Both the position numbers and the translations under genes were made by a program. Below, one piece after another: positions 9,267-11,167 of a stretch of DNA of 11,167 bases (position 1 is the stretch's first letter; each line of letters begins with the position of its first letter). Under the pieces are notes generated by a model, which saw nothing but the letters and a program-made list of their open reading frames with translations, was not told where the DNA came from and did not search any database. Origin of the DNA: an uncultured Treponema sp. (lineage in GTDB: Bacteria; Spirochaetota; Spirochaetia; Treponematales; Treponemataceae); assembly GCA_905372345.1 (NCBI GenBank), contig CAJPPE010000023.1:1-11167 (forward strand), read 5' to 3'.

Positions 9267-10991
9267 TTAGTCTGCTCCATAAGCGGTCTTATGCAGTTCT
9301 ATTATTTTTCTATGTAAAAAATGATCTACGGTGTCTTTTTCAGCCATACCCAAAGGCACTCCCTTATCATCGACTATAGGAACAGCATAGATATCTTTTT
9401 CTGTATAAAGCTCATATAGTTCTTTAAGACCTGTTTTTTCGGAACAAACAATATCAGTCGGCTGCATTATGTCCATAGCAAAAACACAGTCATAGATAGC
9501 AGTCATGGTTAAGGTTTCTTTTAAGTGATCCAGACTTATCATGCCGGCAAGACCGCCGTCACTATTTTTAACGGCATAATTTAAATTAGGACTGCGGCTA
9601 AAGGAATCTATTATAACACTTAAGGGAACATTTTCAGAAATAACGGCAGGAGAATCTGGAGAACAAATTGTTTTTCCGTTCAAGACAACATCTCCTACCG
9701 ATAAAGTTTCCATCAAATACTCTTCGGTAACATCAAGGCCGCATTCCCCGGATTTTTTTACCCCGTATTTTACACAGATAGGCCCTGCCAATTGAACTAT
9801 AAAGGTCGTTGCCGTAACTATAAGCAGAACTGTAGGCCCGATTGTATCGGAAAAATCATGGCCGGCCGAAATTGAAAGACCGATTGCAACCCCGGCCTGA
9901 CTTAATAGGCAAAACGGCAAGTATTTCTTTACGGTTTCAGGCGCCTTTGTAAGAATGGAACCTAAAATAGCACCTATTGTCTTTCCGCATGTGCGTAAAA
10001 TAACATATAAAAGAGCCAAAAGGCCTACAAAGGGTGTTACATTCCAAATGTTCAATTTTGCCCCAACCAAAACGAAAAAAAGCACATAGATGGGAGGGGT
10101 AAAATTTTCTACTAAAGTAAAAGTGGAACGGGTTTTTGCAGGAGCAAAATTAACCATAAAAAAGCCTAAGGCCATTGCCGCTAAGATAGTATCCAGATCA
10201 AGAAGATAAGCAATACCTGTAGAAAGAAGAAGGCAGCCCAATGAAAAGCCTAAAATTCTGCCTGAATCAGTCATCATATTTCTTATAATCAAACTTAACA
10301 AAAAGCCTATTATACTTCCCAAACAGATAGAGCCGAAAATATTATACAGAAGCAAAAGAATCTGTTTTCCGAAACTCGCCGTTTGGGCACCCAAAAGAGA
10401 TGCTGCAATCGAAGAAGCAAGGGCATATAACACAAGGGCTACGGCATCATCCATGGCAACAATACCTAGAACCGTCGTTGTTAATGGACCTCTGGTTCTG
10501 TTTTCGCGTAAAACATCGGTAGTTGCCGCAGGAGCTGTTGCAGAAGAGATTGAGCCTAAAATCAAGCCTAAAGAAATAGAAGAAGCGAAATCCTTTGTAA
10601 CAAAATATGCAACAAGGGAAATTACGATAGAAACCGTTATAAACGGAACTATGGATTCAAAAATCAAGATACCGACAAACTGGGTTCCGTACTTTTTGAT
10701 TACCTTTGTTTTTAACTCCCCTCCGATTAAAAACCCGATAAGAGCTAAAGCTATACTCGATAATGGATCCAAGGCAGTAATTATTTGTGCCGACAAAATC
10801 TGAAAACCGGACTGCCCTATTATTATGCCGATTACAATATAACCTACAACCTGAGGAATCTTTAGTTTTTTAAAAAGGGTTCCTCCAAGGGCACCTAAAA
10901 GCAATATTATGCCTAAAAGTAAAATAAGATTTGTATTTTCAAGCCGTGAAAAGTGCATAAAAGCGGGAAGGAATTCAGCCAATTTATTCAT
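9267..10991 (-). CDS. CPA2-family cation/proton antiporter with C-terminal CBS domain pair
   Basis: A 574-residue inner-membrane protein of the Na+/H+ or K+/H+ exchanger family (KefB/NapA-like). About twelve hydrophobic segments fill residues 20-408. Seen directly: KKLKIPQVVGYIVIGIIIGQ (41-60), the family segment GSISSATAPAATTDVLRE (146-163), the ion-binding double Asp at 181-182 in VAMDDAVALVLY, and LSQAGVAIGLSI (363-374). Residues of about 430-566 look like two CBS modules, with DIMQPTDIVCSEKTGLKEL followed by IYAVPIVDDKGVPLG, which could sense adenine nucleotides and gate transport. The frame could begin at a TTG at 11015, but nothing resembling a ribosome binding site precedes it, so the ATG at 10991 is chosen. 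GAAAGGGG is about 14 bases ahead of that ATG, farther than ideal. The antiporter is separated from the phosphonate genes by a terminator and has no obvious functional link to them. The transported ion cannot be told from sequence. Confidence 0.88.
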   Translation of the reverse strand: MNKLAEFLPAFMHFSRLENTNLILLLGIILLLGALGGTLFKKLKIPQVVGYIVIGIIIGQSGFQILSAQIITALDPLSSIALALIGFLIGGELKTKVIKKYGTQFVGILIFESIVPFITVSIVISLVAYFVTKDFASSISLGLILGSISSATAPAATTDVLRENRTRGPLTTTVLGIVAMDDAVALVLYALASSIAASLLGAQTASFGKQILLLLYNIFGSICLGSIIGFLLSLIIRNMMTDSGRILGFSLGCLLLSTGIAYLLDLDTILAAMALGFFMVNFAPAKTRSTFTLVENFTPPIYVLFFVLVGAKLNIWNVTPFVGLLALLYVILRTCGKTIGAILGSILTKAPETVKKYLPFCLLSQAGVAIGLSISAGHDFSDTIGPTVLLIVTATTFIVQLAGPICVKYGVKKSGECGLDVTEEYLMETLSVGDVVLNGKTICSPDSPAVISENVPLSVIIDSFSRSPNLNYAVKNSDGGLAGMISLDHLKETLTMTAIYDCVFAMDIMQPTDIVCSEKTGLKELYELYTEKDIYAVPIVDDKGVPLGMAEKDTVDHFLHRKIIELHKTAYGAD

Positions 10992-11015
10992 ATCTGTAAA
11001 TACTACCCCTTTCAA

Positions 11016-11106
11016 AAAAAAATGTAAATATGATAACGGAAGAAAAGCTCGTTTTTTTTAATATTTGTTTTTTCTCGGATAGATTTAATTAAAACTTTTC
11101 ACTAAA
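11016..11106. other. AT-rich divergent intergenic segment
   Basis: This segment separates the antiporter gene from the rightward promoter. It has several long T and A runs but no convincing -35/-10 pair for the antiporter and no stem-loop I would defend. Confidence 0.4.
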
Positions 11107-11135
11107 TTGACACGGACTTAAAAAGAGTGTAAACT
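11107..11135 (+). promoter_or_regulatory. Sigma70-type promoter pointing out of the window to the right
   Basis: A consensus TTGACA at 11107-11112 is followed after exactly 17 bases by TAAACT (11130-11135), which matches four of six -10 positions. It is divergent from the antiporter gene and would drive a gene beyond the right edge. Confidence 0.6.
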
Positions 11136-11141
11136 CCTCCT

Positions 11142-11167
11142 ATGACCCTGTATGAATATTATATCGT
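11142..11167 (+). CDS. Possible 5' end of a divergent gene (first eight codons only)
   Basis: An ATG at 11142 begins MTLYEYYI and stays open to the edge. It lies seven bases after the -10 element, about where transcription should start, and the bases before it (CTCCTCCT) do not form a ribosome binding site. If this is the true start, the message would be leaderless; the real start may lie further right. Too little is present to name a product. Confidence 0.3.

Noticed and set aside
11041..11100. Possible stem-loop or repeat in the T-rich region upstream of the antiporter
   Set aside because: The similar CTCG/T-run blocks are direct and low-complexity, not complementary, and form no stable stem.

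Overview
The window is low-GC, bacterial and almost entirely minus-strand coding. The gene set and the bifunctional proteins point to an oral or host-associated spirochete of the genus Treponema. In particular, a phosphonate cytidylyltransferase fused to an aminoethylphosphonate (AEP) transaminase is the arrangement I recall being described in Treponema denticola. This assignment is recognition from memory, not a database search.

Layout in transcription order (right to left). (1) At the right edge, 11107-11167 holds a good sigma70-type promoter on the plus strand and perhaps the first codons of a divergent gene. (2) 9267-10991 encodes a CPA2-type cation/proton antiporter with C-terminal CBS domains. 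(3) 8910-9266 is non-coding, with a rho-independent terminator for the antiporter and a promoter candidate for the next operon. (4) 8909-4628 is the conserved core: PEP mutase with an N-terminal nucleotidyltransferase-like domain, phosphonopyruvate decarboxylase, and the cytidylyltransferase-AEP transaminase fusion. The three genes abut or overlap. Together they should convert phosphoenolpyruvate to phosphonoacetaldehyde, then to 2-aminoethylphosphonate and CMP-AEP, an activated headgroup ready for transfer to a glycan or lipid. (5) 4541-1 is a surface-glycan module: a Wzm/TagG-type ABC-2 permease, a stretch of gene debris, a WecE-type amino-sugar transaminase broken by one in-frame TGA, a stand-alone amino-acid-type adenylation enzyme, and a sugar N-formyltransferase-like protein that runs off the left edge.

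Taken together, this reads as a locus for a phosphonate-decorated, amino-sugar-containing surface polymer. The core is intact. The glycan module is visibly decaying or recombining: the ATPase partner of the permease is absent, its ribosome binding site is left without a start codon, a fragment of an AbiEii-type nucleotidyltransferase toxin sits in its place, and the transaminase carries a nonsense codon at a position that is Arg in E. coli WecE as I remember it. The points most worth a second look are the degenerate active site of the N-terminal domain of the PEP mutase, the adenylation plus formyltransferase pair next to the amino-sugar gene, and the decay junction.
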